Source of the DNA: an uncultured Rhodospirillaceae bacterium
Lineage (GTDB): Bacteria; Pseudomonadota; Alphaproteobacteria; Rhodospirillales; Magnetospirillaceae
Length of the DNA: 38,457 nucleotides
NCBI GenBank assembly: GCA_903941105.1
Contig: CAJANL010000233.1
Span: 1-38,457, forward strand
Direction: 5' to 3'
Shown: one piece after another, positions 26,101 through 34,378 of the stretch
Position numbering within the stretch: the first letter of the stretch is position 1
Layout: every line of letters starts with the position of its first letter
Notes under the pieces: model-generated
Database searches by the model: none
The model's input: the letters and a program-made list of their open reading frames with translations, nothing else
Told to the model about the DNA's origin: nothing
Translations under genes and position numbers: made by a program

Positions 26101-29100
26101 TCAACAGCCGCCGCAATTCCATGAGCTCCAGCATCGACCTACTGCGCGAGGGCTTTGTCGAGTGCCAGGCGGCGGGCGACTATTCCTACGCGGTCTACGG
26201 CGCCCTCGAAATCTCGTGGCTGACCTTCGAGAGCGGCGCCCCGCTCGACGAGATCGCCGCATCGGCCATGACCTATGCCGCCTTCGCGGAACAGAGCCGC
26301 AATAAGGGGCTTCAGCACACCCTGCGCGCCCAGGAAGCCTTCGTTTCCTGCTTGGCCGGCGAGACCGGGATCGACGAGTTCGTCGAACGAGGTGCCGAGG
26401 CGCAGGCGGCACTGACCAGCGCCAAGTTCGGAACCGGGCTCGCCTATTTTCACCTGATGGGCCAGATGGCGGCCCTGCTGCACGGCGATTACCGCCAGGC
26501 CCTGGAGCGAAGCCGGCAGACTGCCGCCTCGTTGAAGAGCATCACCGGCTGGGTCGCCGAGACCACCTACCATCTGCTGGCGGTGCTGACGCTCGCCGGG
26601 CTCGACGACGTGCCGGCCGAGGATCGGGACGCCACGCTGGCCGCGCATGTGGACCTGCTGGCCAAGCGGGCGGCGAACTGTCCGCGAAACTACGCCTGCC
26701 GCCACTCGCTGGCCCTGGCGGAAGTGGCACGCATCGGTGACGATCCGCTGCAGGCCGAACGGCATTACGAGGATGCCATCCACTCAGCCCACGAGAACGG
26801 CTTCCATCACGTCGAGGCGATGGCCTATGAACTGGCGTCCCGGTTCTACGGCGACCGGGGGCGCGGCCTGATCGCCGAGACCTACCTGCGCAAGGCGCGC
26901 GACCGCTACGCCCAGTGGGGTGCCCTGGGGAAGGTGAAGCAGATCGACGCCCAACACCCGCACCTGATCGAGCGCTCCAGCCGACCAGCCGGGAGCGGCG
27001 AGACGCACGGCCAGTTCCAGAACCTGGATGTGCTCAGCGTGGTCAAGGCCTCGCAGGCGGTATCGGGAGAAATCGCGCTCGACCGGTTGGTGGAGACCCT
27101 GCTGCGGATCGCGGTGGAGAATGCCGGGGCGCAACGGGGTGCCTTGGTGGTCGATCTCGGCGGAACGCCGACCGTCGTGGCCGAGGCCCGCATGGGCGAC
27201 GGCGCCATCCTCGTCGAATCGCTGCGCCGCAATCCGAGCGAGTCGGCCCTGCCGGCGAAGATCCTCAACTATGTGCATCGCGCCTGGCGCCGCGTCCTGC
27301 TCGACGACGCCACACTGGAAAGTGATTTCGGCTCCGATCCCTATCTGAAGGAAAACCGGATCAGGTCGGTGCTTTGTCTGCCAATGGTCAAGCAATCGCG
27401 GCTGATCGGCCTGCTGTATCTGGAAAACAGCCACGTCTCACATGCCTTTACCGCCGATCGCGTGGCGGTTCTCGACCTTCTCGCGTCGCAGGCGGCGATC
27501 TCGCTGGAAAATTCGCTGCTTTACGAGGACCTGGAGCGCCATCGCGACGACCTGGAGCGGACCGTCGCCCTGCGCACCGCCGAACTGATCGAGAAGACGG
27601 AACAACTGGACAAGATCCTGACCGAACAGGAAATCATCCTGGAGAACGCCTCCCTCGGCATCGTCGTCGTCCAGCCGTCGGCGAGCGGCCGGACGAGGAC
27701 GATCACACGGGCCAACCGCGCGGCCGAGCGCCTGTTCGGCTATGGGCCGGGCGAACTGGAGGGCGTGGAAACCCGCGAAATCTGGCGGAACGACGAGGCC
27801 TTCAAGACCATCGGGGAAGCCTACAAGCTGCTTGCCATCGGCCAGACCTATACCGGCGAGCACATCATCCGGCGGTGGAACGGCGAAAGCGGCTTCGGCA
27901 AACTGGTCGGCGCCGCCATCGATCCCGCCGACCTTTCGAAGGGGACGATCTGGCTGGTGGAGGACATCACCGATCGGCGCGCCGCGGAGGCCGCGCTGAA
28001 GGCCGCCAAGGACTTGGCCGAGGAGATGGCGGATGCCTTCCGCTACAAGAGCGAGCAGGTGGCCAACCTCCTCGACAATTCGGGCCAGGGCTTTCTGTCC
28101 TTCGGCGCCGACCTTGTCGTCAATCCGGAATTCAGCCGCGCCTGCCTGTCCATGCTGGGGGAGCCCCCGGCAGGAAAGGACGTCACCACCCTTCTGTTCC
28201 CCATGGATGCCCCCAAGGCCGAACTGATGCGCATTGGCGTGCCGATGGTGCTGGCGGAGAAGGTCGCCGTGAAGAAGGCCCTTTTCATCTCCCTGCTGCC
28301 GGCGGAGATCATTCTCGGCGACCGCATTCTCAAGACCCAGTACTCGGCGCTCGACCTGAAGCAGATCATGCTCGTCCTCACCGACATCACCGAAGAGCGC
28401 CGCCTTGAAGAAAAGGTCCGGAACGACCACCAGCTTCTCCAGATGGTCGTTGCCGCGCTGACCGACAGCCGCGTTTACTGCGATTCGGTGGCCGCCTTCC
28501 GCGACTTCGCCGGTGTGGAACTGCCGGCCATAATGCGCTCGCACCAGCCCGCGCCGCAGATGCTGGAGGAGGTCTACCGCGAAATCCACACCTTCAAGGG
28601 AACGCTGAACCAGTTCAGCTTCCAGCACGCCCCCAAGGCACTGCACATTCTCGAAGAACGCCTGGGCGCGATGCGAACGCGGATCGACAGCCATACCGTC
28701 GCCGACATCACGGCATGTATCGCCTCGGTGCCGCTACTGGCGCCATTCGACAAGGACCTGGAACAGCTGCGGGATATCGTCGGCAGCGAGTTCCTGGAAA
28801 TGGGCGAGCGCGTCAGCATCTCCGGTGCGCAGGCGGTCCAGTTGGAGAAGCTGGCCTCAAGCCTGCTGCGTGGCGAGACCATCGACACCGCGGCGGCGGA
28901 AATCCGGCGGTTGCTCGTCGAAATCGGCTATCTGCGCAAGACACCCCTGCGCGACATCCTGGCCAGCCATGGACGCTCGGTCATGCGGATCGCCGCCCGC
29001 CTGGACAAGGAGGTGGCGCCGATCGAGATCGTCGGCGGCGAGGATGTCTGGATCGATCCCAGCGTCTTCGCCCCGTTCACCCGATCGCTGATCCATGTTT

Positions 29101-29546
29101 TCCGCAACGCCGTGGCACATGGGATCGAGGATCCGGACACCCGGCTGAGGGCCGGCAAGGATGAGTGCGGCCGGATCGTCTGCGCTGTCCGCAAGCTCGG
29201 CACCAATCTCGAATTGACCATTACCGACGATGGCTGCGGCATCGACCTCGAAGCCGTGCGAAGCAAGGCCGTCGACCTCGGGCTCGTCCCGCCTCACACG
29301 GCGGAGCGATTGACCGAGGAGGAGGTCCTGGACCTGATGTTCTTCGACAACGTGACGACCACCGTCCAGGCCGACCAGTTGTCCGGCCGTGGTGTCGGCC
29401 TGTCCGCCGTCCGTGCGGAAGCGCAGAAGTTGGGCGGCATGATAAGCGTCGAAACGGAACAGGGACGGGGATCAAGGTTCACCATCTCGCTGCCGCTCGA
29501 ACAAAGGCAAAATCAGCCGTCCCTCTGGGAAAGGTCGCAACCATGA
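23151..29546 (+). CDS. Giant signalling protein: pseudokinase-AAA-TPR-GAF-PAS-Hpt-CheA-type ATPase (2131 aa)
   Basis: Domains in order: Ser/Thr kinase-like (about 15-280); AAA/predicted ATPase (about 303-600) with Walker A GYSGIGKS (335-342) and Walker B LFLDD (462-466); a long helical TPR-like region (about 680-1280); GAF (about 1295-1460); coiled coil; PAS (about 1494-1609); a second, weak PAS (about 1636-1755); an Hpt-type segment with H1813 in IHTFKGT; and a CheA-type ATPase with N1986 (RNAVAHGIED), DDGCGID (2026-2032) and SGRGVGLSAV. The CheW-like regulatory domain of CheA is missing. The kinase lacks the VAIK-type lysine and has GFG instead of DFG, while HKDLKPTN is kept. I accept a TTG start at 23151 with AGAGG upstream; an ATG at 23187 is the alternative. 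Overall it follows the multi-sensor multi-kinase plan, but with Hpt/CheA modules rather than HisKA. Confidence 0.88.
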   Translation: MSLEDAHTFLLKMHKTEELGRDRDCVRWRALGEPFGSALVLAPIEAEPSAPLVARFRHEYALRDKLEAEWAVRPLALAEHDGTVQMVLEDPGGRLLDGLLKEQGGLELEQFLPLALRIAQSLAKLHDREILHKDLKPTNILIPPGDAAIRFTGFGYASRLPRHHMPPEPIEAIEGTLIYMAPEQTGRMNRSVDCKSDLYSLGIVFFEMLAGRPPFVSDDPVELVHFHVARRPPPLSQLRADLPEAVSDIVMKLLAKPAEDRYQTASGLAADLRTCLEAWRQDRVVPKFRLATNDLPDHLVVPEKLYGRDEELRILLAAAEQATTKGGLEVLLVAGYSGIGKSALVGELHKALIEPRALFASGKFDQYKRHIPYATWAQAFQGSIRQLLGQAEHQLDEWRRAILDALGHNGRLITELIPELALLIGEQPPVTELPPNEAQNRFFATFRKFLSTWATAEHPLVLFLDDLQWIDPGSVKLFEYLATHGELRNLLLICAYRDNEVGPAHPLSLTIESIRTRVHLAEIRLQPLSLGALGQMVTETLACPPAKAQPLIDIIGRKTGGNPFFAIQFMQGLFDDRLLHRGPNGWDWDIDQIAAKNFTDNVVDLMVGKLLRLPQNTQNALRTLACLGNTASVRKLQFVYDAPAAALDADLEETLRASYLIRRGDSIRFSHDRIHEAAYSLLPVEDRPAEHLRIGRRLVACLDPAEVEDEIFELVSHFNIAVELVADPRERRQILLRNVLAGERAKASAAYATARAFFAQAMDLLPPTAWDDDYEETLRLTLERTSCELLLGNFQQVDELFPIIVDQARSNADRARAYRQLILRNQVSGRYGEAVEVALTALRMFDLACPASPAEIEAVVAEARRDVVANLRGREIGALIDAPAMTDPDALALLGILADAMPCAFLARPDLYSWLVLNALNVTLRLGNTGDSCSVYMGYAIVLVSEYDEIDESIQYADVALKLQEILSRPDLKGRILVRNGVFINSRRNSMSSSIDLLREGFVECQAAGDYSYAVYGALEISWLTFESGAPLDEIAASAMTYAAFAEQSRNKGLQHTLRAQEAFVSCLAGETGIDEFVERGAEAQAALTSAKFGTGLAYFHLMGQMAALLHGDYRQALERSRQTAASLKSITGWVAETTYHLLAVLTLAGLDDVPAEDRDATLAAHVDLLAKRAANCPRNYACRHSLALAEVARIGDDPLQAERHYEDAIHSAHENGFHHVEAMAYELASRFYGDRGRGLIAETYLRKARDRYAQWGALGKVKQIDAQHPHLIERSSRPAGSGETHGQFQNLDVLSVVKASQAVSGEIALDRLVETLLRIAVENAGAQRGALVVDLGGTPTVVAEARMGDGAILVESLRRNPSESALPAKILNYVHRAWRRVLLDDATLESDFGSDPYLKENRIRSVLCLPMVKQSRLIGLLYLENSHVSHAFTADRVAVLDLLASQAAISLENSLLYEDLERHRDDLERTVALRTAELIEKTEQLDKILTEQEIILENASLGIVVVQPSASGRTRTITRANRAAERLFGYGPGELEGVETREIWRNDEAFKTIGEAYKLLAIGQTYTGEHIIRRWNGESGFGKLVGAAIDPADLSKGTIWLVEDITDRRAAEAALKAAKDLAEEMADAFRYKSEQVANLLDNSGQGFLSFGADLVVNPEFSRACLSMLGEPPAGKDVTTLLFPMDAPKAELMRIGVPMVLAEKVAVKKALFISLLPAEIILGDRILKTQYSALDLKQIMLVLTDITEERRLEEKVRNDHQLLQMVVAALTDSRVYCDSVAAFRDFAGVELPAIMRSHQPAPQMLEEVYREIHTFKGTLNQFSFQHAPKALHILEERLGAMRTRIDSHTVADITACIASVPLLAPFDKDLEQLRDIVGSEFLEMGERVSISGAQAVQLEKLASSLLRGETIDTAAAEIRRLLVEIGYLRKTPLRDILASHGRSVMRIAARLDKEVAPIEIVGGEDVWIDPSVFAPFTRSLIHVFRNAVAHGIEDPDTRLRAGKDECGRIVCAVRKLGTNLELTITDDGCGIDLEAVRSKAVDLGLVPPHTAERLTEEEVLDLMFFDNVTTTVQADQLSGRGVGLSAVRAEAQKLGGMISVETEQGRGSRFTISLPLEQRQNQPSLWERSQP

Positions 29547-30337
29547 TCTTCTTGGCAAGAGCGGCACTCGTCATTATCGCGGCAATGTCCTGGGCCTCAA
29601 CAAGCTCCGCTCAGGTCTTCCTTGTTGAGCCGATTGAAAAAGGGATTTTCGGCTCCTCCGAGCCGACTCCAACTTTCTTGTGGTCGGGTAAGAACTCGAA
29701 GGCAGTCCTTATCATGATCCCGGGCGGCGATGGTCATCTTGGCTTGACACCAGAACGGAAAGATCTGGGTGGATTCTATGGAAATACACTCAAGCGCCTG
29801 AGCAACCCGTCTTTGACCTCCGGCAGTATCGATGTTGTCATATTTGATAGTCCTGACCGTCTGTTGGTGGGAGAGGCATACCCAATTTCAAGAACAACAT
29901 CTGACCACCTAAGCCGCATTGAGAGCGTTGTCCGGTATTACAAAAACAAGCTCAATAAACCGATATGGCTGATGGGGCACAGCAATGGCGCCGTCAGCAT
30001 TACAGAATTCTGGAAGCATATACACAATGGAGAAAAAAGAACTCTTATTGACGGCCTAGTGATGAGTTCATCAAGGAACGGAATTTCATTCCCAGACGAC
30101 ACCAATATACCCGTTCTTTTTCTCCACCACTGGAAAGATGCGTGCTCAAAGTCAAATTCTCGCAGCTCAATGAGTGAGTATGAGAGCTTAAAATCCGCAA
30201 ACAATAACAGGACAGAGTATGTTTGGATTAGGGGCGGCGAGGAAGAATCCGGGAACAGCTGCCATTCCGGATACCATATGTATTCCGGAGCAGGTGCGGA
30301 AGTTTCCGATGCGATTGATAAATTTATTATACGATAG
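29543..30337 (+). CDS. Secreted serine hydrolase (alpha/beta-hydrolase-like), AT-richer (264 aa)
   Basis: A signal peptide (MIFLARAALVIIAAMSWASTSSA) leads into an alpha/beta-hydrolase-like domain with VLIMIPGGDGH (oxyanion region), the nucleophile elbow GHSNG with S147, and a late histidine (H241 or H245) in CHSGYHMYSG as probable catalytic base. The family within the fold is not recognised. The ATG overlaps the stop of the giant kinase gene by four bases (ATGA), so the gene is likely co-translated with it. By eye the G+C of this gene is far below its neighbours (many AT-rich codons such as AAA, AAT, ATA), which points to recent transfer. Confidence 0.75.
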   Translation: MIFLARAALVIIAAMSWASTSSAQVFLVEPIEKGIFGSSEPTPTFLWSGKNSKAVLIMIPGGDGHLGLTPERKDLGGFYGNTLKRLSNPSLTSGSIDVVIFDSPDRLLVGEAYPISRTTSDHLSRIESVVRYYKNKLNKPIWLMGHSNGAVSITEFWKHIHNGEKRTLIDGLVMSSSRNGISFPDDTNIPVLFLHHWKDACSKSNSRSSMSEYESLKSANNNRTEYVWIRGGEEESGNSCHSGYHMYSGAGAEVSDAIDKFIIR

Positions 30338-30642
30338 ACTTACATTACTTACTGACGCCCCTAACGCCGCCCCCGATCGCCAGCAATTTTGGCACCTGTT
30401 CCCAGATCTCGCGCGCCACCACCTTGTCCAGTTTCGACGACCAAGCGTGCGGGATGGCACTGGGACCATAGGTGAAGCCGGCCAGTGGAGGGGGATACGG
30501 CCAACACCGTAGCCCTCCGCATTCATTTGCCCTCCGTCCTCCCAGCCAGTCATCCCGGCCTTTGACAGTGCTTCGGATTGATGGCCTAATTTCCCATCGA
30601 AGGCTTCGCTCAAGCGGCCCGGCAAGCACCTGGGGAGGTGGA
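30338..30642 (-). pseudogene. Spacer with a probable decayed gene remnant
   Basis: The 305 bases between the hydrolase and livG contain no intact gene. On the minus strand, about 30345-30515 encodes a protein-like tail (AGFTYGPSAIPHAWSSKLDK, then VVAREIWEQVPKLLAIGGG). A neighbouring frame just upstream reads GWEDGGQMNAEG. Together they recall the GGDxDTNA ... GxxYGxxAIPxxW end of ADP-ribosylglycohydrolases, broken by a frameshift and lacking the front. The family name is a guess from pattern; the G+C returns to the normal high level here. Confidence 0.35.
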
Positions 30643-31404
30643 ATGGACGAGGACTTCATCGTCGAGACCCGCGGCCTGACGAAGGAATTCAAAGGATTCG
30701 TCGCCGTTTCCGATGTGGACCTCAAGGTCCGGCGGAACACCATTCACGCCCTGATCGGCCCCAATGGCGCCGGCAAGACCACCTGCTTCAATCTGGTCAC
30801 CAAATTCCTCACACCGTCGCGCGGCCAGATCCTGTTCAACGGCCGCGACATCACCAAGGCCAAGCCCGCCGCCATCGCCCGCCAGGGCATGGTGCGCTCG
30901 TTCCAGATCTCGGCGGTGTTCGGCCATCTCAGCGTGCTGGAAAACGTGCGGGTGGCGCTTCAGCGCAAGCTCGGCACCTCGCTACAGTTTTGGAAATCGG
31001 ACGCCTCGCTCTCGCTGCTCGACGCGCGGGCGATGGAGTTGATCGAGGCGGTGGGCGTCGCCGAGTTCCGCGACACTCCGGCGGGCGAACTGTCCTATGG
31101 CCGCAAGCGCGCCCTGGAAATCGCCACCACCCTGGCGCTCGATCCCGAGATGCTGCTGCTCGACGAGCCCATGGCCGGCATGGGCACCGAGGACGTTCGG
31201 CGTACCGCCGAGCTGATCCGCCGCGTCGCCAGGAACCGCACCGTGCTGATGGTGGAGCACAACCTGTCGGTGGTCGCCGACCTGTCGGACCGCATCACCG
31301 TGCTGAAACTGGGCAAGGTGCTGGCCGAGGGCAGCTACGCCGAGATCTCCAGCAATCCCGAGGTCATCGAAGCCTATATGGGCACCGGGCACGGGGGACA
31401 CTGA
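30643..31404 (+). CDS. livG: Branched-chain amino acid-type ABC transporter ATPase (LivG-like)
   Basis: A 253-aa ABC ATPase of the LivG group. Walker A is GPNGAGKTT, the signature is LSYGRKRALEIATTLA and Walker B is EMLLLDEPMAGMG, followed by the H-loop VEHN. It energises uptake through LivH/LivM. The ATG at 30643 has a GGGGAGG ribosome site; an open frame further upstream is not coding. Its stop overlaps the livF start (ATGA). The transported compound is not certain: such systems take amino acids, amides or aromatic acids. Confidence 0.93.
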   Translation: MDEDFIVETRGLTKEFKGFVAVSDVDLKVRRNTIHALIGPNGAGKTTCFNLVTKFLTPSRGQILFNGRDITKAKPAAIARQGMVRSFQISAVFGHLSVLENVRVALQRKLGTSLQFWKSDASLSLLDARAMELIEAVGVAEFRDTPAGELSYGRKRALEIATTLALDPEMLLLDEPMAGMGTEDVRRTAELIRRVARNRTVLMVEHNLSVVADLSDRITVLKLGKVLAEGSYAEISSNPEVIEAYMGTGHGGH

Positions 31405-32117
31405 TGACCGAGACCCCTCCCCCGCTGCTGTCCGTCCACGACCTCCACGCCCATTACGGCGAGTCGCACATCCTGCACGGCATGACCTTCGAGGTGCCCA
31501 AGGGCGAGGTGGTGACGCTGCTCGGCCGCAACGGCGTCGGCAAGACCACCACCATGCGCAGCATCATGGGCATGGTGGCCAAGCGCACCGGCTCCATCCG
31601 CTTCGACGGCCACGAGCTGATCAAGCTGCCCTCCAACCGGATCGCCCGCCTCGGCCTCGCCTTCTGCCCCGAGGAGCGCGGCATCTTCGCCAGCCTCAAC
31701 GTGCGCGAGAACCTGCTGCTGCCGCCGGTGGTCAAGCCGGGCGGGCTCGACCTCAAGGGCGTCTACGAGCTGTTCCCGCGGCTGCAGGAGCGCGAAAAGA
31801 GCCAGGGCACCAAGCTGTCGGGCGGTGAGCAGCAGATGCTGGCCATCGCCCGGATCCTGCGCACCGGCGCCGACCTGCTGCTGCTCGACGAGCCCACCGA
31901 GGGTCTGGCGCCGGTGATCGTCGACCAGATCGGCGACATCATCCGCCGCCTGCGCAGCCAGGGCTTCACCATCCTGCTGGTGGAACAGAACTTCCGCTTC
32001 GCCGCCACCGTCGCCGACCGCCACTATGTGGTCGAGCACGGCCAGGTGGTCGACATGATCCTCAACGACCAGCTCGAAGCCAACATGGACAAGCTCAAGA
32101 CGTATCTGGGTGTCTAA
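31404..32117 (+). CDS. livF: Branched-chain amino acid-type ABC transporter ATPase (LivF-like)
   Basis: A 237-aa ABC ATPase, the second nucleotide-binding subunit of the transporter. Walker A is GRNGVGKTT, the signature LSGGEQQMLAIARIL and Walker B LLLLDEPTEGLAP are typical of LivF, and the C-terminus ends ANMDKLKTYLGV. It overlaps livG by four bases. The binding-protein gene follows 22 bases after the stop. Confidence 0.93.
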   Translation: MTETPPPLLSVHDLHAHYGESHILHGMTFEVPKGEVVTLLGRNGVGKTTTMRSIMGMVAKRTGSIRFDGHELIKLPSNRIARLGLAFCPEERGIFASLNVRENLLLPPVVKPGGLDLKGVYELFPRLQEREKSQGTKLSGGEQQMLAIARILRTGADLLLLDEPTEGLAPVIVDQIGDIIRRLRSQGFTILLVEQNFRFAATVADRHYVVEHGQVVDMILNDQLEANMDKLKTYLGV

Positions 32118-32139
32118 CAATAACCGGAGGAAACGACCG

Positions 32140-33354
32140 ATGATGATCAAGAGACTCCTGCTGAGTGCCGCAGCGCTGGCCCTGTCGGCCGGCATGGCGC
32201 AGGCTCAGTACACCGACAACAAGGTCAAGATCGGCGTGCTCACCGACATGTCGGGCACCTATTCCGACCTGGCCGGCCAGGGCACCGTCGTCGCCGCCCA
32301 GATGGCGGTGGAGGACTTCGGCGGCAAGGTCAACGGTCTGGCCATCGAGATCATCTCCGCCGACCACCAGAACAAGGCCGACATCGCCTCGTCCATCGCC
32401 CGCAAGTGGCTGGACACCGAGGGCGTCGATGCCATCGCCGAACTGGTCACCACCGCCGCGGCCCGCGCCGTGCGCGAGGTCACCAAGGAAAAGGGCAAGA
32501 TCGATCTGGTCTCCGGCGCCGCCTCGCTGCCGCTCACCAACGACTGGTGCTCGCCCACCGGCTTCCACTGGACCTACGACAACTACGCCACCGCCGTCGG
32601 CACCGGCACCGCCGTCATCAAGCAGGGCGGCGACACGTGGTACTTCCTCACCGCCGACTATGCCTTCGGCCATGACCTCCAGGCTCAGACCGAAAAGGTG
32701 GTCAAGGCCAATGGCGGCAAGGTGCTGGGCGCCGTCAAGCATCCCTTCCCCAACTCGGACTTCTCGTCCTTCCTGCTGCAGGCGCAGGCGTCGGGGGCCA
32801 AGATCATCGGCCTGGCCAACGCCGGCTCCGACACCATCAACGCCATCAAGCAGGCCAAGGAGTTCGGCATCACCCAGAGCGGCCAGCAGTTGGCCGGCCT
32901 GCTGGTGTTCCTCACCGACACCCATTCGCTGGGCCTGGAGACCGCCCAGGGCATGGTGCTGACCGACGGCTTCTATTGGGATACCGACGACGACACCCGC
33001 GCCTGGTCGAAGCGCTGGTCGGCCAAGATGGGTGGCGGCAAGATGCCCAGCATGGTCCATGCCGGCACCTATTCCTCGGTGCTGCACTACCTGAAGGCGA
33101 CGGCGGCGGCCAAGACCGACGAGGGCATCAAGGTCGCCGACCAGATGCGCGCCATCCCCATCAAGGACTTCTTCGCCAAGAACGGCAAGCTGCGTCCCGA
33201 TGGCCGCATGGCCCACGACATGTACCTGATGCAGGTCAAGAAGCCCTCGGAATCCAAGGGGGCGTGGGATTACTACAAGATCCTGCGCACCATCCCGGCC
33301 GACGAGGCTTTCCGGCCGCTGTCCGAGAGCACCTGCCCGCTGGTGAAGAAGTAG
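32140..33354 (+). CDS. Periplasmic binding protein of the Liv-type transporter (404 aa)
   Basis: The substrate-binding protein of the system (Leu/Ile/Val-binding fold). Signal peptide MMIKRLLLSAAALALSAGMAQA (1-22). The mature part begins KVKIGVLTDMSGTYSDLAGQG, a usual opening of the family, and has the hinge and lobes at about 30-390. The ATG at 32140 has CCGGAGG 9 bases upstream; a frame starting at 32110 would spoil the signal peptide. The exact ligand cannot be read. A hairpin-rich spacer separates it from the permease genes. Confidence 0.92.
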   Translation: MMIKRLLLSAAALALSAGMAQAQYTDNKVKIGVLTDMSGTYSDLAGQGTVVAAQMAVEDFGGKVNGLAIEIISADHQNKADIASSIARKWLDTEGVDAIAELVTTAAARAVREVTKEKGKIDLVSGAASLPLTNDWCSPTGFHWTYDNYATAVGTGTAVIKQGGDTWYFLTADYAFGHDLQAQTEKVVKANGGKVLGAVKHPFPNSDFSSFLLQAQASGAKIIGLANAGSDTINAIKQAKEFGITQSGQQLAGLLVFLTDTHSLGLETAQGMVLTDGFYWDTDDDTRAWSKRWSAKMGGGKMPSMVHAGTYSSVLHYLKATAAAKTDEGIKVADQMRAIPIKDFFAKNGKLRPDGRMAHDMYLMQVKKPSESKGAWDYYKILRTIPADEAFRPLSESTCPLVKK

Positions 33355-33364
33355 GATCGGCACT

Positions 33365-33470
33365 TGCGACCCTCTCCCCTGGCGGGAGAGGGAGGGACCC
33401 ACGCAGTGGGAGGGTGAGGGGCGGCCCCCTCACCCCGCCCCTCTCCCGCCGGGAGAGAGGGAGTAGGACG
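33365..33470. repeat. Three-hairpin repeat between binding protein and permease genes
   Basis: Three GC-rich hairpins in a row: CCTCTCCC-N5-GGGAGAGG (33371-33391), GGGTGAGGGG-CGGC-CCCCTCACCC (33412-33435) and CTCTCCC-GCC-GGGAGAG (33441-33457). This CCCTCTCCC...GGGTGAGGG type is a common dispersed intergenic repeat in bacteria. Here it sits in the 132-base gap between the binding-protein gene and livH, where it could stabilise the upstream mRNA or reduce read-through. Confidence 0.75.
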
Positions 33471-33486
33471 GAGTAGACCACACGCC

Positions 33487-34374
33487 ATGATGACCCTGTT
33501 CGGCATTCCCACCCAGGCCCTGTTCGGGCAACTGCTGCTCGGCCTCATCAACGGCGCCTTCTACGCCATGCTGAGCCTGGGGCTGGCGCTGATCTTCGGC
33601 CTGCTGAACATCATCAATTTCAGCCACGGCGCCCAGTACATGATGGGCGCCTTCGTTGCCTGGCTGGTGCTGAACTACGCCGGCGCCAGCTATTGGGTGG
33701 CGCTGCTGGTGGCGCCGCTGATCGTCGGAGCGCTCGGCATCATCGTCGAGCGCACCATGCTGTCGCGGCTGTACAAGCTCGACCACCTCTACGGGCTGCT
33801 GCTCACCTTCGGGCTGGCGCTGGTGATCGAGGGCGTGTTCCGCCAGCTCTACGGCATTTCCGGCATGCCCTATTCGGTTCCCAAGGAATTGCAGGGCGGC
33901 ACCAATCTCGGCTTCATGTACCTGCCCACCTACCGCGGCTGGGTGGTGGTGTTCTCCTTCGCGCTGTGCCTGGGAACCTGGCTGCTGATCGAGAAGACCA
34001 AGCTGGGCTCGTATCTGCGCGCCGCCACCGAGAATCCCGCCCTGGTGCAGGCGTTCGGCGTCAATGTGCCGGTGATGGTGACGCTGACCTACGGTTTCGG
34101 GGTGGCGCTGGCCGCCATCGCCGGAGTGATGGCGGCGCCGATCTACTCGGTCAACCCGCTGATGGGGTCGAACCTGATCATCGTGGTGTTCGCGGTGGTG
34201 GTGATCGGCGGCATGGGATCGATCCTGGGCGCCATCGTCACCGGATTCGGGCTGGGCATGCTGGAGGGTCTCACCAAGGTGGTCTATCCCGAGGCCGCCA
34301 GTACGGTGATCTTCGTGGTGATGGCAATCGTGCTGATGATCAAGCCTGCCGGCCTGTTCGGGAAGGGGAATTAA
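33487..34374 (+). CDS. livH: Branched-chain amino acid-type ABC permease (LivH-like)
   Basis: LivH (295 aa), one of two channel subunits. About eight hydrophobic helices are seen. The signature LGLALIFGLLNIINFSHGAQYMMGAF at residues about 32-57 is diagnostic. The conserved AxxxNPxLxxxFGV loop for ATPase contact is present (AATENPALVQAFGV). The stop is followed after four bases by livM. Confidence 0.95.
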   Translation: MMTLFGIPTQALFGQLLLGLINGAFYAMLSLGLALIFGLLNIINFSHGAQYMMGAFVAWLVLNYAGASYWVALLVAPLIVGALGIIVERTMLSRLYKLDHLYGLLLTFGLALVIEGVFRQLYGISGMPYSVPKELQGGTNLGFMYLPTYRGWVVVFSFALCLGTWLLIEKTKLGSYLRAATENPALVQAFGVNVPVMVTLTYGFGVALAAIAGVMAAPIYSVNPLMGSNLIIVVFAVVVIGGMGSILGAIVTGFGLGMLEGLTKVVYPEAASTVIFVVMAIVLMIKPAGLFGKGN

Positions 34375-34378
34375 CGCC

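Noticed and set aside
23151-29546. Chemotaxis CheA
   Set aside because: The end is CheA-like, but there is no CheW-like domain and no che gene nearby, and the N-terminus is a kinase-AAA-TPR sensor.
32095-33402. A 435-codon minus-strand frame over the binding-protein gene
   Set aside because: It is antisense to a standard periplasmic binding protein with signal peptide and ribosome site.
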